DNA of 25,776 bases from DASYAE01 sp036501535 (GTDB lineage Bacteria > Actinomycetota > Actinomycetes > Streptomycetales > Catenulisporaceae). Both the position numbers and the translations under genes were made by a program. Under the pieces are notes generated by a model. That model did no database searches. It was given only the letters and a program-made list of their open reading frames with translations, and was not told where the DNA came from. Below are positions 6,900 through 15,339 of the stretch, one piece after another (position 1 is the stretch's first letter; each line of letters begins with the position of its first letter). The DNA is taken from contig DASYAE010000294.1 in assembly GCA_036501535.1 (NCBI GenBank), positions 1 through 25,776 of the forward strand, read 5' to 3'.

Positions 6900-8171
6900 T
6901 CACCGGCGTCCGGAATCCGCAACCCGGTCAAGGTCTTCGAGCACCGCCGCGGCCGCGCGGCTGCCCGAGCGCAGCGCGCCCTCCACGTTCGGAAGGTCGC
7001 GGTGGTCGCCGCACACGTACAGGCCCTTGATGATCCGCACCGGCCGGGAGAAGTTGTACGGCGAGCGCAGGGTCACCAGGCCCCGGTCGGTATGTCGGAT
7101 GTCCAGGGTCTGCCACCGGCTCATGTCGGTGCCGTGGATCGTGCCGAGCCGGCTGCGCACCGCCCTGTCCAGCGCCCCCGGATCGCGGCCGTCCCCGCCG
7201 GTCACCGAGGTCGCGATCAGCGCCCTTCCCGGGGGCGCCAGGGTCGCGGCGGCCCGGCTCATCACGGCCGTGCGCGCGATCGGCGAGCTCGGCGCGGCGT
7301 CGAGCACCACCTGCGGCGGCTCGAAGTCCTCGGGCAGCTCGCCGTCGTCGGCGACGTGCCAGAGCGTCGTCACGGCCCGCATCTCGGGTTCGAACACCCC
7401 GGGGATCAGCTCGTACGCGGCGCGCGGATCGGCTGCGACTATCACGGCGCGGGTGTCTATCCGCCCGGCGTCCGTCGTGACGCGGTACGTGTGCACAGTG
7501 CGCACCTTCGCCGATAGGTGCAGCGCGCCCTCGGGCAGTTGCCGGGCCAGAGCCTCGGCCAGCGCGCCGATTCCCTGCTCCGGCACCGCGAACCGGCCGT
7601 GCACCAGCAGCCGCAGCAGCCAGTCCGCGCCGCGGATCGACGAGGCCAGGTCCTCGTCCGCGGCCAGCCCGGCCAGCAGCGGCCGCAGGATCTGGTCCAC
7701 CAGCTGCGTGGAGAAGCCGCGCAGCTCGAAGGAGTCCGCGGCCGCGTGCTCCGGCCCGGCCAGCGCCCGGTCGAGACCGCCGATGGCGAGCCGGTGCACC
7801 AGCCGGGAGATCCGCATCTTGTCCTGGGCCGAGCCGGCCGCGGCGCGGATGCCCGCGGCGACCCGGCGCGCTCCGCCGGACCCGGTGCCGAAGGAGAGCC
7901 GGCGCTCCTCCTGCTGGATGCTGACGCCGTCGGCGAACTCGGCCAGCCGCAGCCCGGCCGGGTCGGCCGCGGCCCGCACCGCGGTCCAGGCGGTGTGCAC
8001 CAGATGGTCGCCCTCCGCGAGGGTGTAGCCGTCGACGCGCCGCCCGCGGGCCCGGCCGCCGGGCCGGTCCGCCTGCTCGGCCACCGCCACCTCGAGCCCG
8101 GCCGCGGCCAGCTCGACCGCCGCGGCCAGCCCGGCCAGCCCCGCCCCGATGACGCACACGTCTACGCGCAT
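6900..8171 (-). CDS. FAD-dependent oxidoreductase, phytoene-desaturase / amine-oxidase fold
   Basis: A 423-residue flavoprotein. The N-terminal Rossmann motif IGAGLAGLAAAVELAAAG (about residues 8-25) and the following PGGRARGRRVDGY bind FAD. The C-terminal part GLYVCGDHRDLPNVEGALRSG is the second FAD-binding signature of the amine oxidase / phytoene desaturase / protoporphyrinogen oxidase superfamily. No signal peptide or membrane anchor is seen. The substrate cannot be told from sequence; carotenoid or polyene desaturation and amine oxidation are both open, and no carotenoid genes are adjacent. It starts with ATG after a poor ribosome site and has a 165-base gap to the transporter operon upstream, so it may or may not be co-transcribed. 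Confidence 0.85.
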   Translation of the reverse strand: MRVDVCVIGAGLAGLAAAVELAAAGLEVAVAEQADRPGGRARGRRVDGYTLAEGDHLVHTAWTAVRAAADPAGLRLAEFADGVSIQQEERRLSFGTGSGGARRVAAGIRAAAGSAQDKMRISRLVHRLAIGGLDRALAGPEHAAADSFELRGFSTQLVDQILRPLLAGLAADEDLASSIRGADWLLRLLVHGRFAVPEQGIGALAEALARQLPEGALHLSAKVRTVHTYRVTTDAGRIDTRAVIVAADPRAAYELIPGVFEPEMRAVTTLWHVADDGELPEDFEPPQVVLDAAPSSPIARTAVMSRAAATLAPPGRALIATSVTGGDGRDPGALDRAVRSRLGTIHGTDMSRWQTLDIRHTDRGLVTLRSPYNFSRPVRIIKGLYVCGDHRDLPNVEGALRSGSRAAAAVLEDLDRVADSGRR

Positions 8172-8336
8172 TCGCTACCCAGCCCCAGCCGATTCCGGCC
8201 TTTCCAGCCCGATTCCGCCAGGCTTCTACCCGCGCCGCAGAGCTTAAGAACGTGCATCCGCGCGTATAGGGGCACCTGTCTCACGCGGCGCGGCGCTGGT
8301 GGTGCATATCACACGTTTCATACGGATCACACGGCG

Positions 8337-9269
8337 TCAGCCCTTCGTCGCGCCGAGTGTCAGGCCGGAGACGAACTGTTTCTGCAGCGCGATGAACACC
8401 GCCAGCGTCGGCACCGCCACGATCAGCGCCGCCGCCGAGATCAGGTTGTTGTTGACGAAGAACTGGCCCTGCAGGTTGTTCAGCGCCGCGGTGATCGGCC
8501 GGTTTGCGCCGGTCTGCATCAGCACGGTGGCCCAGAAGAAGTCGTTGTAGATCCAGGTGAACTCGAGCGTGGCGAGAGCGGCCAGCACCGGGCGGCACAG
8601 CGGCAGGATCACCTGCCGGTACTGCCGCCACTCGGAGGCGCCGTCCACCCGGGCGGCCTCGGTCAGCTCGTGCGGGATCGTGCGCATGTAGTTCGAGAGC
8701 ACGAAGGCGCAGAAGCCGGTCTGGAAGGCGACGTTGATCAGGATCAGGCCGAGGAACGAGTCGTCCAGGTATCCGGAATCCGACAGCCAGGACGGCAGCG
8801 GGATCATCAAGTACAGCTTGTACAGGGGCGTGATGATGGCCTGCTGCGGCAGCAGGTTGCCCGCGGTGAAGATCATCAGCAGCACGATGTTGATCTTGAA
8901 GCTGTGCCGCGCCACCACGAAGCCGACCATGCTGGCCAGGAACAGCGTCAGCACCAGCGCCGGAATGGTGATGACGAACGAGTTGCGGAAGTACAGCGGC
9001 AGGTCGCCCTGGCTCCAGGCGTTGGAGAAGTTGGTGAAGTTGTAGGTGCCGCCGAACGAGACGTAGCCGTGCGTCTGCGTGCTCGCATACGGTCGCAGGG
9101 CGGTGTAGAGCGCGTAGAGCAGCGGGGCGAGCCAGACGAGGCAGGTGCCGATGAGGAAGATGTGCAGGGCGGCGCGCACCGGGCGGGCCGGCCGGCGGTA
9201 GGGCCTGTCGGCGCGGCCCCGCCGCGCGGCCAGGCCGCCGGGCTGCTGGGCGTCGGTGGCGGCGGTCAC
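8337..9269 (-). CDS. Sugar ABC transporter permease, MalG type
   Basis: A 310-residue inner-membrane permease of a CUT1 carbohydrate importer. It has about six membrane helices and the cytoplasmic EAA loop EAARVDGASEWRQYRQVILPL that contacts the ATPase. The N-terminal ~30 residues are basic and cytoplasmic. The frame stays open far upstream, but the correct start is the GTG at 9269: it has GGAAGGA about 9 bases before it and forms a GTGA overlap with the stop of the preceding permease, a sign of translational coupling. C-terminal sequence FVSGLTLGATKG is typical of MalG-like permeases. It is the last gene of the transporter operon. Confidence 0.95.
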   Translation of the reverse strand: MTAATDAQQPGGLAARRGRADRPYRRPARPVRAALHIFLIGTCLVWLAPLLYALYTALRPYASTQTHGYVSFGGTYNFTNFSNAWSQGDLPLYFRNSFVITIPALVLTLFLASMVGFVVARHSFKINIVLLMIFTAGNLLPQQAIITPLYKLYLMIPLPSWLSDSGYLDDSFLGLILINVAFQTGFCAFVLSNYMRTIPHELTEAARVDGASEWRQYRQVILPLCRPVLAALATLEFTWIYNDFFWATVLMQTGANRPITAALNNLQGQFFVNNNLISAAALIVAVPTLAVFIALQKQFVSGLTLGATKG

Positions 9270-10243
9270 GAGCGGCGGTCCTTCCGGAAGGTGGTGTAGA
9301 CGTAGGGCACGACGAAGGCCAGGGAGATGACCAGCAGCACGGTGGCCAGCGCCGAGCCGAAGCCGATCCGGCTGGTCTCGCCGATGATGTTGTCGGTGAT
9401 CAGGACCGAGAGCAGTTCGAGGCCGTTGGTGCCCTGGTTGACGATGTAGACGATGTCGAACGCGCGCAGCGACTCGATCACCGTGACCACCATGACCACG
9501 ATGTTCACCGAGCGCAGCGCGGGCCACACCACGTGCCGGAAGGAGACCCACTCGTTGGCCCCGTCGAGCTGCGCGGCCTCGACCTGGGACGGGTCGACCG
9601 ACTTCAGCCCGGCCAGGTACAGGATCATGATGTAGCCGGTCTGCCGCCAGCAGGCCATGATCAGCACGGCCCAGATGTTCAGGTGCGGGTCGCCGAGCCA
9701 GTCCACCAGGTTGCTCTGCTTGGTGTGCCCGGTCAGGTTGTTGATCAGGCCCTGGGTCGGCGAGAAGACCAGCTCGGTCATGAAGCCGATCAGCGCCAGC
9801 GAGAGCACCACCGGCAGGAAGATGACGCTCTGGTAGACCCGGGAGAACCGCATCTGCTTGTTGAGCTGCGTCGCCAGGTAGAGGCCGAGCGGCAGCGGCA
9901 CCGCGAAGAACACCGCGAGCCACAGCAGGTTGTGCTCGATCGCGGGCGGGAACTCGGGGTAGATGGTGAACATCACCCGGTAGTTCTGCAGGCCCGCGCC
10001 GGTGATCTGGGACAGGCCGCCGATGCCGTTCCAGTTGGTGAACGACAGCACGATGGTGGCCAGGGCCGGAATCCACACCAGGCCGACGGTGAGGATGGTC
10101 GGCACGCCGGCCATCAGGGTCAGGGTGAGCCGGTCGCGGGCGCCGAGGCGGGTCACCGAGTTCCGGCGTTTCGGCCGCCGGGCGGCCGGCTGCGCGGGGG
10201 CCGGTGCGGACACCGGGGTTGTGGACGCCGGGTTCATGGACAC
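9266..10243 (-). CDS. Sugar ABC transporter permease, MalF type
   Basis: A 325-residue partner permease of the CUT1 importer. The first ~40 residues are a proline- and alanine-rich, basic cytoplasmic tail. Six membrane helices follow, with a periplasm-facing loop after the first helix (FTNWNG typical of MalF relatives) and the EAA loop EAAQLDGANEWVSFRHVVWPAL. The GTG at 10243 is chosen over the ATG at 10237 because GAGGAG lies 9 bases before the GTG. It overlaps the next permease by 4 bases. A large hairpin separates it from the binding-protein gene upstream. No ATPase gene accompanies the set; in streptomycetes a shared ATPase (MsiK) encoded elsewhere serves such importers. Confidence 0.95.
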   Translation of the reverse strand: MSMNPASTTPVSAPAPAQPAARRPKRRNSVTRLGARDRLTLTLMAGVPTILTVGLVWIPALATIVLSFTNWNGIGGLSQITGAGLQNYRVMFTIYPEFPPAIEHNLLWLAVFFAVPLPLGLYLATQLNKQMRFSRVYQSVIFLPVVLSLALIGFMTELVFSPTQGLINNLTGHTKQSNLVDWLGDPHLNIWAVLIMACWRQTGYIMILYLAGLKSVDPSQVEAAQLDGANEWVSFRHVVWPALRSVNIVVMVVTVIESLRAFDIVYIVNQGTNGLELLSVLITDNIIGETSRIGFGSALATVLLVISLAFVVPYVYTTFRKDRRS

Positions 10244-10314
10244 CGGACAGCGCTCCTCGAGGTCGAAGTCGTGGCGTGGCGGGGGAGGCCGGGGACGCCC
10301 GGGGACGCGACGGC

Positions 10315-10357
10315 GCGCCTGCGCCGCTCTCCCCGTCCGGGGGAGCGGCGCAGGCGC
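10315..10357 (-). terminator. Strong hairpin between binding-protein and permease genes
   Basis: A 19-bp stem (10315-10333 with 10339-10357, one T-G wobble) closes a 5-base loop in the 156-base gap between the binding-protein stop and the permease start. There is no T-tract after it on the minus strand. It probably acts as a partial terminator or 3' stabiliser so that the binding protein is made in excess over the permeases, as known for other sugar ABC operons. Confidence 0.75.
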
Positions 10358-10399
10358 CGTGCCGGGGGTGCGGCCCCGGCACCCGTCGGCGCCGCGGCG

Positions 10400-11749
10400 T
10401 CAGCCGCTGGTCGCCCAGATGGTCTTGGCCTGGGCCGCGATGTTGGTGAGCATCGACGAGGTCGAGGTCGGGTCGTTGAGCCAGGACTGGATCGCCGGCA
10501 GCATGACCGGGTCGGCGAAGTCCGGCCGGGTGTCCCGGTCCATGAACTGCGAGATGTTCTTCGCCGAGTTGATCAGCGAGATCGACCCGGACTGCGGCGT
10601 GGTGTACTTCGTGGTGTTCGCGCCCTGGGCGGCCGCGATGTCGGCCGGGTTCGCGGCCAGCCACAGCTGCTGCGCGTTGACCGTCCCGAGGTATTCCAGC
10701 AGCGTGGCGGCGCCGCTGGCGTTCTTCGGCTTGCGGCTGACCATGAAGCCGTCGATCGGCGCCTCCACCGAGTCCTGCCCGTGCGCCGAGCTGATCTCCG
10801 GGAAGGCGAAGAAGCCGAGGTCGTCCGCGTTGGCGCCGGTGAAGATGGTGCCGATCTGGTCGAGGCCGAGCACCATCATGCCGGCCTGCTTGTTCAGCAG
10901 CTGGTTGGCGCCCTCCTGCCAGGTCAGGCCGAGGAATCCGGCCGAGTAGAAGGGGATCAGCTGCTTCCACTGGTCGAACACCGCGGCCACCTGCGGGGTG
11001 TTCCAGTCCTGGCCGTTGCGCATCAGGTCGATGTGGAACTGGAACCCGTTGATGCGCATGTTGAGATAGTCGAACGTGCCCATCGCGGGCCAGCCGTCCT
11101 TGTCGGTGAAGGCGATCGGGATCAGCCCGTCGCCCTTCATCTTGTTGGCCAGCGCGATGAAGTCGTCCCAGCTGGTCGGCGCGGTGTAGCCCTTCGAGGC
11201 CCACAGGCTCTTGCTGTAGTAGACGGCCCACGGGTAGTAGTCGAACGGCACGAAGTAGTAGTGGCCGTCGGAGCCCTTGCTCTGGGCCTTCATCGCGGCG
11301 CTGTAGTGGCCGCCGATCTTGTCCCAGACGTCGTCCACGTTCGAGGCCAGGCCCTGATCGGCGAAGAACTGGCAGCGCTCGCCGGCGAACCAGTCGAACA
11401 CGTCCTGCGGGTTGCCCTGCAGGTAGGTGGTGATGTTGTTCTGGAACGTGTTGTGGTCGACCCAGTTGACGTCGACCGTGAGCCCGGTGGCCTTCTCGGC
11501 GGCCGAGAACACGGACTGGTAGGCGCCCTTGGGCTGGGGGACCGCGGCGTTGGACCCCAGCGTGACGGTCTTGCTCGAGCCGCCGCCCGAGCCGGAGCTG
11601 GAACAGGCCGCCAGCGACGGGACCGCGGCGATCCCGGCGGCGGCCAGCATGCCTTTCAGGGCGGTGCGGCGGCTGAGCCGGTTCTGCCAGGCCGCCGGCG
11701 GCGCGTCGTCCGCGCCGCCTGGTGAGGTGGGTCTGTTGAACGAGGTCAC
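10400..11749 (-). CDS. Sugar ABC transporter substrate-binding lipoprotein
   Basis: Extracellular sugar-capturing lipoprotein (family 1 solute-binding protein) of 449 residues. The N-terminus has a twin-arginine motif (LSRRTALKG), a hydrophobic stretch and the lipobox LAAC, so export by Tat and lipid anchoring are likely. The mature part starts with a serine/glycine linker, then the typical VNWVDHNTFQNNITTYLQGNPQDVF region. The start is GTG at 11749 behind GGAGGAAGAGGAAA; the open frame continues upstream, but without ribosome site or sensible sequence. The many tryptophans and tyrosines fit a carbohydrate-binding cleft; the sugar cannot be predicted. It is the first gene of the operon and divergent from the DeoR regulator. 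Confidence 0.94.
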   Translation of the reverse strand: MTSFNRPTSPGGADDAPPAAWQNRLSRRTALKGMLAAAGIAAVPSLAACSSSGSGGGSSKTVTLGSNAAVPQPKGAYQSVFSAAEKATGLTVDVNWVDHNTFQNNITTYLQGNPQDVFDWFAGERCQFFADQGLASNVDDVWDKIGGHYSAAMKAQSKGSDGHYYFVPFDYYPWAVYYSKSLWASKGYTAPTSWDDFIALANKMKGDGLIPIAFTDKDGWPAMGTFDYLNMRINGFQFHIDLMRNGQDWNTPQVAAVFDQWKQLIPFYSAGFLGLTWQEGANQLLNKQAGMMVLGLDQIGTIFTGANADDLGFFAFPEISSAHGQDSVEAPIDGFMVSRKPKNASGAATLLEYLGTVNAQQLWLAANPADIAAAQGANTTKYTTPQSGSISLINSAKNISQFMDRDTRPDFADPVMLPAIQSWLNDPTSTSSMLTNIAAQAKTIWATSG

Positions 11750-11867
11750 TTTCCTCTTCCTCCGGAGCTGAGGGAGCCGATGTGGAGACCTGTCGTGGGC
11801 TTCAGAGCGACCGAGGGCGTGCGCGGTTCGGCGGCGGTCGCGCCGCCGGGAACCGTGAACTGCTGTG

Positions 11868-11934
11868 ATCGAACGACGCCATTCGGACACGTACAAACGA
11901 GAACTAGTGCGGGAGTACTCACTTAATCGAACGA
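11868..11934. promoter_or_regulatory. Repeated TCGTTYG elements, candidate DeoR-regulator operator
   Basis: The 468-base gap between the divergent binding-protein gene (start 11749) and deoR-type gene (start 12218) holds an unusually AT-rich stretch from about 11860 to 12010. On the minus strand it carries TCGTTCGAT at 11926-11934 and 11868-11876, and a related TCGTTTGTA at 11892-11900. Two of these are preceded by TTC (TTCTCGTT at 11930-11937 and 11896-11903). DeoR-family repressors commonly use such repeated TTCG/CGAA elements. A further TTGACA on the minus strand at 11979-11984 may be a -35 box, but its -10 is not clear. No gene is seen in the gap. Confidence 0.45.
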
Positions 11935-12217
11935 GAATCACCAAGCTTCTCCCGAGGGAACTGCCAGGCGGGCCAGTCTGTCAAGCAGTCGTAGTCAAAA
12001 TGAAACAGAGTCACACGGTGGAGTTTGCTCTGGTGTGCTCGAGCCTGGCGAGCTACTGTGACATTCCGACAGCTCGGCACAGTCTTCCGGGTCGGCACCG
12101 TGCTCAACGTTCTTCTGTGTTGATATCGTGCGGACTTGTTCGAATCTGTCCGATTCCGGCGCGTACGGCGGCACGAGACCGTACGGGCAGCACGGCAGGC
12201 GAAGGGGCGGCGGTCCG

Positions 12218-13087
12218 ATGTTGGCGGCGCAGCGGCAGGCCTGGATCCTCGAGGAGATCCGGCGCTCGGGCGCGATCCGGGTCAGCGACCTGACGCGCGC
12301 GCTGTCGGTCTCCGACATGACCGTGCGCCGCGACCTCGACGCGCTGGCCCGCAAGGGCCTGATCGACAAGGTGCACGGCGGGGCGACCGTGCGCCAGCCC
12401 GGCTCCACCGACGAGCCCGGCTTCGAGGCGAAGGTCGGGCGCGAGCGCCGGGCGAAGGACGCCATCGCGCACCGCGCCGCCGCGCTGGTCCGCCCGGGCA
12501 CCGCGATCGGGGTGACCGCGGGCACGACGACGCACGCGTTCGCGCTGGCGATGGCCGGGATCCCGGACGTCACGGTGGTGACGAACTCGCTGCGGGTCGG
12601 CGAGATGCTGCACGCGCACGGCGTGCCGAGCCAGACGGTCATCCTCACCGGCGGCATGCGCACCCCGTCCGACGCGCTGGTCGGCCCGGTCGCCATCCAG
12701 TCGATCAGGGCGCTGCACCTCGACTGCGTCTTCATGGGCGTGCACGGGATGGACGACACGGCCGGCTTCACCTCGCCCAACCTGATGGAGGCGGAGACCA
12801 ACAGGGCCCTGATCGACGCGGCCCGCCGCGTGGTGGTGCTGGCCGACCACACCAAGTGGGGCGTGGTCGGCCTCTGCGCCATCGCCGACCTGACCGAGGC
12901 CGCCGTGCTGGTGACCGACCCGCACTTGGAGGACGAGGCGCGCGAACTGCTCTCCGAGCGGGTCGGCGAACTCGTGCTCGCCGATCCCGACGCGGACGAG
13001 GAGGGCGTGGTCAGGGGGCTCGGCACCGGTATCGGCGACCGCGTCGGTATCGGCTCCTCAACCAGCGCCGCGACCGGCATCGGGTAG
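12218..13087 (+). CDS. DeoR/GlpR-family transcriptional regulator
   Basis: A 289-residue repressor-type regulator. The N-terminal winged helix-turn-helix (residues ~1-57) contains the family hallmark VSDMTVRRDLDALARKGLIDKVHGGA. The C-terminal sugar-phosphate sensor domain (~75-250) shows GVTAGTTTHAFALAM, VVTNSLRV and the DHTKWG motif near its end. These proteins usually sense a phosphorylated sugar and repress a neighbouring catabolic or transport operon. Divergent orientation to the sugar transporter implies that it controls that operon. The ATG at 12218 starts exactly at the conserved domain; the upstream GTG at 12128 would add 30 residues of unlikely sequence. CUT1 importers are more often paired with LacI or ROK regulators. 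Confidence 0.93.
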   Translation: MLAAQRQAWILEEIRRSGAIRVSDLTRALSVSDMTVRRDLDALARKGLIDKVHGGATVRQPGSTDEPGFEAKVGRERRAKDAIAHRAAALVRPGTAIGVTAGTTTHAFALAMAGIPDVTVVTNSLRVGEMLHAHGVPSQTVILTGGMRTPSDALVGPVAIQSIRALHLDCVFMGVHGMDDTAGFTSPNLMEAETNRALIDAARRVVVLADHTKWGVVGLCAIADLTEAAVLVTDPHLEDEARELLSERVGELVLADPDADEEGVVRGLGTGIGDRVGIGSSTSAATGIG

Positions 13088-13165
13088 CCGCGTACGGCAC
13101 CCGACGTTACCCGCCAGTAGGATGGCGGTCCCGCGGCAATGCGGCCGAGGTCGGGAGGCGCACTG

Positions 13166-13945
13166 GTGGGCGAGGCGTTCTACGAGCAGATCGCGGCGGA
13201 CGGCTTCCGCTCGACGGATCACACGGTCGGACCGTGGTCCCTCGACAGCCAGCACATGGGCCCGCCGGCCGCGCTGCTGGTCCGGGAACTGGAGCGGTGC
13301 GCGCCGCGGGCGGACGCGGTGCTCTGCCGGCTGGTCTTCGAAGTGCTCGGGCCGGTCCCGATCAGCGAACTGACGGTGCGGACCGCGGTCGAGCGGCCGG
13401 GCCGGTCGGTCGAGCTGCTCGGGGCCGAAATACTCGTCGCAGGCCGGCTGGTGGTCCGCGCCCGCGCCTGGCGCGTCGCCCACAGCGACACGTCCGCGGT
13501 CGCCGGCGGCGGCCCCGGCCCGCTGCCCGCGCCGGAGCGCGGCACCGACCTGGAGATCCCGTCCAACTGGCGCCGCGGCTATCTCGAGGCGACGCAGTGG
13601 CGGGCGATCGAGGGCGGCATGAACGGCGCCGGCCGGGCGACCGTCTGGGGGCGCACGAGAGTCGACGTGGTGCAGGGCGAGGAGGCCTCGCCGCTGCAGC
13701 GCCTGTGCGCGATCGCCGACTCGGCGAACGGCCTGTCCGCCCGCCTGGACGGCCGCGCCTGGCTGTTCATCAACACCGATCTGAGCATCCATCTGCACAC
13801 GCAGCCGGCCGGCGACTGGTTCGCCCTGGACGCCGAGACCGTGATCGGCCCGACCGGTGCGGGCCTCTCGAACACCACGTTGCACGACATCGACGGCCCG
13901 GTCGGCCGCTCTGCGCAGTGCCTCCTGGTGCGCCCGCAGGCGTAG
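13166..13945 (+). CDS. Thioesterase-family (double hotdog) protein
   Basis: A 259-residue protein resembling the acyl-CoA thioesterase family (TesB-like, two hotdog repeats). Recognisable parts are the N-terminal HTVGPWSLDSQHMGPPAALLVREL, the FEVLGPVPISELTVRT strand region, a proline-rich linker and the C-terminal hotdog with LFINTDLSIHLHTQPAGDWF and GRSAQCLLVRPQ. It would hydrolyse acyl-CoA thioesters; the acyl group is unknown. The GTG at 13166 is preferred over the ATG at 13139 because GGGAGG lies 7 bases before it. A possible -10 TAGGAT sits at 13118-13123. It follows the DeoR gene by 78 bases and converges with the oxidoreductase gene only 11 bases away. Confidence 0.8.
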   Translation: MGEAFYEQIAADGFRSTDHTVGPWSLDSQHMGPPAALLVRELERCAPRADAVLCRLVFEVLGPVPISELTVRTAVERPGRSVELLGAEILVAGRLVVRARAWRVAHSDTSAVAGGGPGPLPAPERGTDLEIPSNWRRGYLEATQWRAIEGGMNGAGRATVWGRTRVDVVQGEEASPLQRLCAIADSANGLSARLDGRAWLFINTDLSIHLHTQPAGDWFALDAETVIGPTGAGLSNTTLHDIDGPVGRSAQCLLVRPQA

Positions 13946-13956
13946 AGCTTCGGAGA

Positions 13957-14802
13957 TCAGCTCAGCGGCGCCAGCGCCTCGGCCAGCGGAGCGAGCACCG
14001 CAGGGTTGTATGGCGCCGGCAGGATGCAGATCGCCAGGTCCAGACCCTGCTCGCCGAGCGCCGCCACCTCGTCGACGGCCGCGGCGATGTCCTCCGGCTT
14101 GTCCGACTTCAGCCGGATGTGGCTGGAGAGGGTGATCTCCTTCGGGTCGCGCCCGACGTCCGCGCAGTGCGCGTGGAGCACGTCGCGCTTGTGCGCGAAC
14201 TCCTGCGGCGTGCCGCCGACGAAGTTCCAGTGCTGCGCATAGAGCGCCGTGGTGCGCAGGGTGCGCTTCTCGCCGCCGCCGCCGATGCAGATCGGCGGGT
14301 GCGGACGCTGCGGGCCCTTCGGCTCGCAGCGCGCGCCGGCCAGCTGGTAGTAGGTGCCGGAGAAGTCGGTGGTCTCCTGCGAGAGCAGGCCGATCAGCAC
14401 CTGGCAGGCCTCTTCGAAGCGGTCGCTGCGCTCGCGCAGGCCGCCGAGCTCGATGCCGTACGCACCGGACTCCTCCACGTTCCAGCCCGCGCCGATGCCG
14501 AGCTCCAGCCGGCCGCCGGACATCACGTCGAGGGTCGCGGCCATGTTGGCCAGCACCGCGGGGTGCCGGTAGTGGATGCCGGTCACCAGGATGCCGAGCC
14601 GCAGCCGCCGGGTCGCCTGGGACAGGCCGGCCAGCGCGGTCCAGCCCTCCAGGCAGGGCCCTGACGTGTCGCCGCGGATCGGGTAGAAGTGGTCGAACAG
14701 CCAGGCGGACTCGAACAGCTCGATGCCGTCGCCCTCCCGCCAGACCGGAAGGATCTCCTGCCACGTGGTGTGGTGCGGGGTGGTCTTGAACGCGAAACGC
14801 AT
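13957..14802 (-). CDS. LLM-class F420-dependent oxidoreductase
   Basis: A 281-residue luciferase-like TIM-barrel oxidoreductase. Evidence is the N-terminal ESAWLFDHFYPI, RLRLGILVTGIHYRHPAVLANMAATLDVMSGGRLELGIGAGW (given in parts of one conserved block, residues ~66-108), ESGAYGIELGGLRERSDRFEEAC and PPICIGGGGEKRTLR. This pattern is typical of the actinobacterial F420 group rather than FMN luciferases, so deazaflavin F420 is the expected hydride carrier. The substrate is unknown. The ATG follows AAGGAG at a normal distance. It converges with the thioesterase gene and is preceded by a 152-base non-coding gap in which I see only a possible -10 TATCAT at 14829-14834. Confidence 0.92.
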   Translation of the reverse strand: MRFAFKTTPHHTTWQEILPVWREGDGIELFESAWLFDHFYPIRGDTSGPCLEGWTALAGLSQATRRLRLGILVTGIHYRHPAVLANMAATLDVMSGGRLELGIGAGWNVEESGAYGIELGGLRERSDRFEEACQVLIGLLSQETTDFSGTYYQLAGARCEPKGPQRPHPPICIGGGGEKRTLRTTALYAQHWNFVGGTPQEFAHKRDVLHAHCADVGRDPKEITLSSHIRLKSDKPEDIAAAVDEVAALGEQGLDLAICILPAPYNPAVLAPLAEALAPLS

Positions 14803-14954
14803 GGTCGGCTCCTTCGGCGTCGCCGGCCATGATATCGATCCCGGCCGGGCCGGCGATCACCGCCCCGCGCGGACCTGCGTCTCAGGGCCCGGTGACGCCG
14901 GCGCGCCGGGATCAGGTCTCGAAAGGTTGCGGATCCCGGCGTCGGGAGCGCGAA

Positions 14955-15302
14955 TCAGGCCCGGGTGCGATATGCGACCCACGACCATCCGTAGTCCGCC
15001 CCGCTCGCTACGTGCGCGCGGTCCGCCGGGAACGTGGGGCACACACCGCCGACCAGCTGTTTCACCTCGGTGATCTGCCAGAGGTCGGCCGAGATGTAGA
15101 GCCGCGCGTTGTGCTCGCCGTTGTCGGCGTCCGAAGGCGTCTGCCCCCACACGACCAGCCGTACAGGTATCCGCGCCCGGCGTTCCGCCGGGCCGTCCGG
15201 CTGCAGCCCGAGATCCGGGCTCGCGCCGCTTCTGACCTGTTCGCGCAGGAGATGCCGTATCTCGAGAGGGCGGCCCGGATCATTGAGCGCGGCTGCGGTC
15301 AT
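14955..15302 (-). CDS. Small protein of unknown function, divergent from gntR
   Basis: A 115-residue soluble protein that I do not recognise. No signal peptide or membrane helix is seen. The first ~45 residues are charged and arginine-rich (LEIRHLLREQVRSG); the second half has beta-like and aromatic character (RLVVWGQTPSDADNGEH, LYISADLWQITEVKQLV, DYGWSWVAYRTRA) and a single cysteine. It is likely real: the ATG has AGGAG at a good distance (TTAGGAGCCAGT before the ATG), codon use is GC3-biased and it is divergently arranged with a GntR regulator across a palindromic operator. It is probably the main target of that regulator. I offer no molecular function. Confidence 0.7.
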   Translation of the reverse strand: MTAAALNDPGRPLEIRHLLREQVRSGASPDLGLQPDGPAERRARIPVRLVVWGQTPSDADNGEHNARLYISADLWQITEVKQLVGGVCPTFPADRAHVASGADYGWSWVAYRTRA

Positions 15303-15339
15303 ACTGGCTCCTAAGTTGCAGCTCGACTAGTGCCTGTAT

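Noticed and set aside
8195..8230. Direct repeat CCAGCC(C)GATTCCG upstream of the FAD oxidoreductase
   Set aside because: Two imperfect copies only, no clear promoter context and composition typical of the region; not enough to call an operator.
8337..11231. A 964-residue open frame that includes the second permease
   Set aside because: Only the last 310 residues form a permease, starting at GTG 9269 with a ribosome site. The upstream part is Arg/Pro/Gly-rich out-of-frame reading of the first permease and the binding protein.
12136..14664. An 842-residue open frame spanning the DeoR and thioesterase genes
   Set aside because: It overlaps two well-supported genes in another frame and the oxidoreductase in antisense, and shows no domain.
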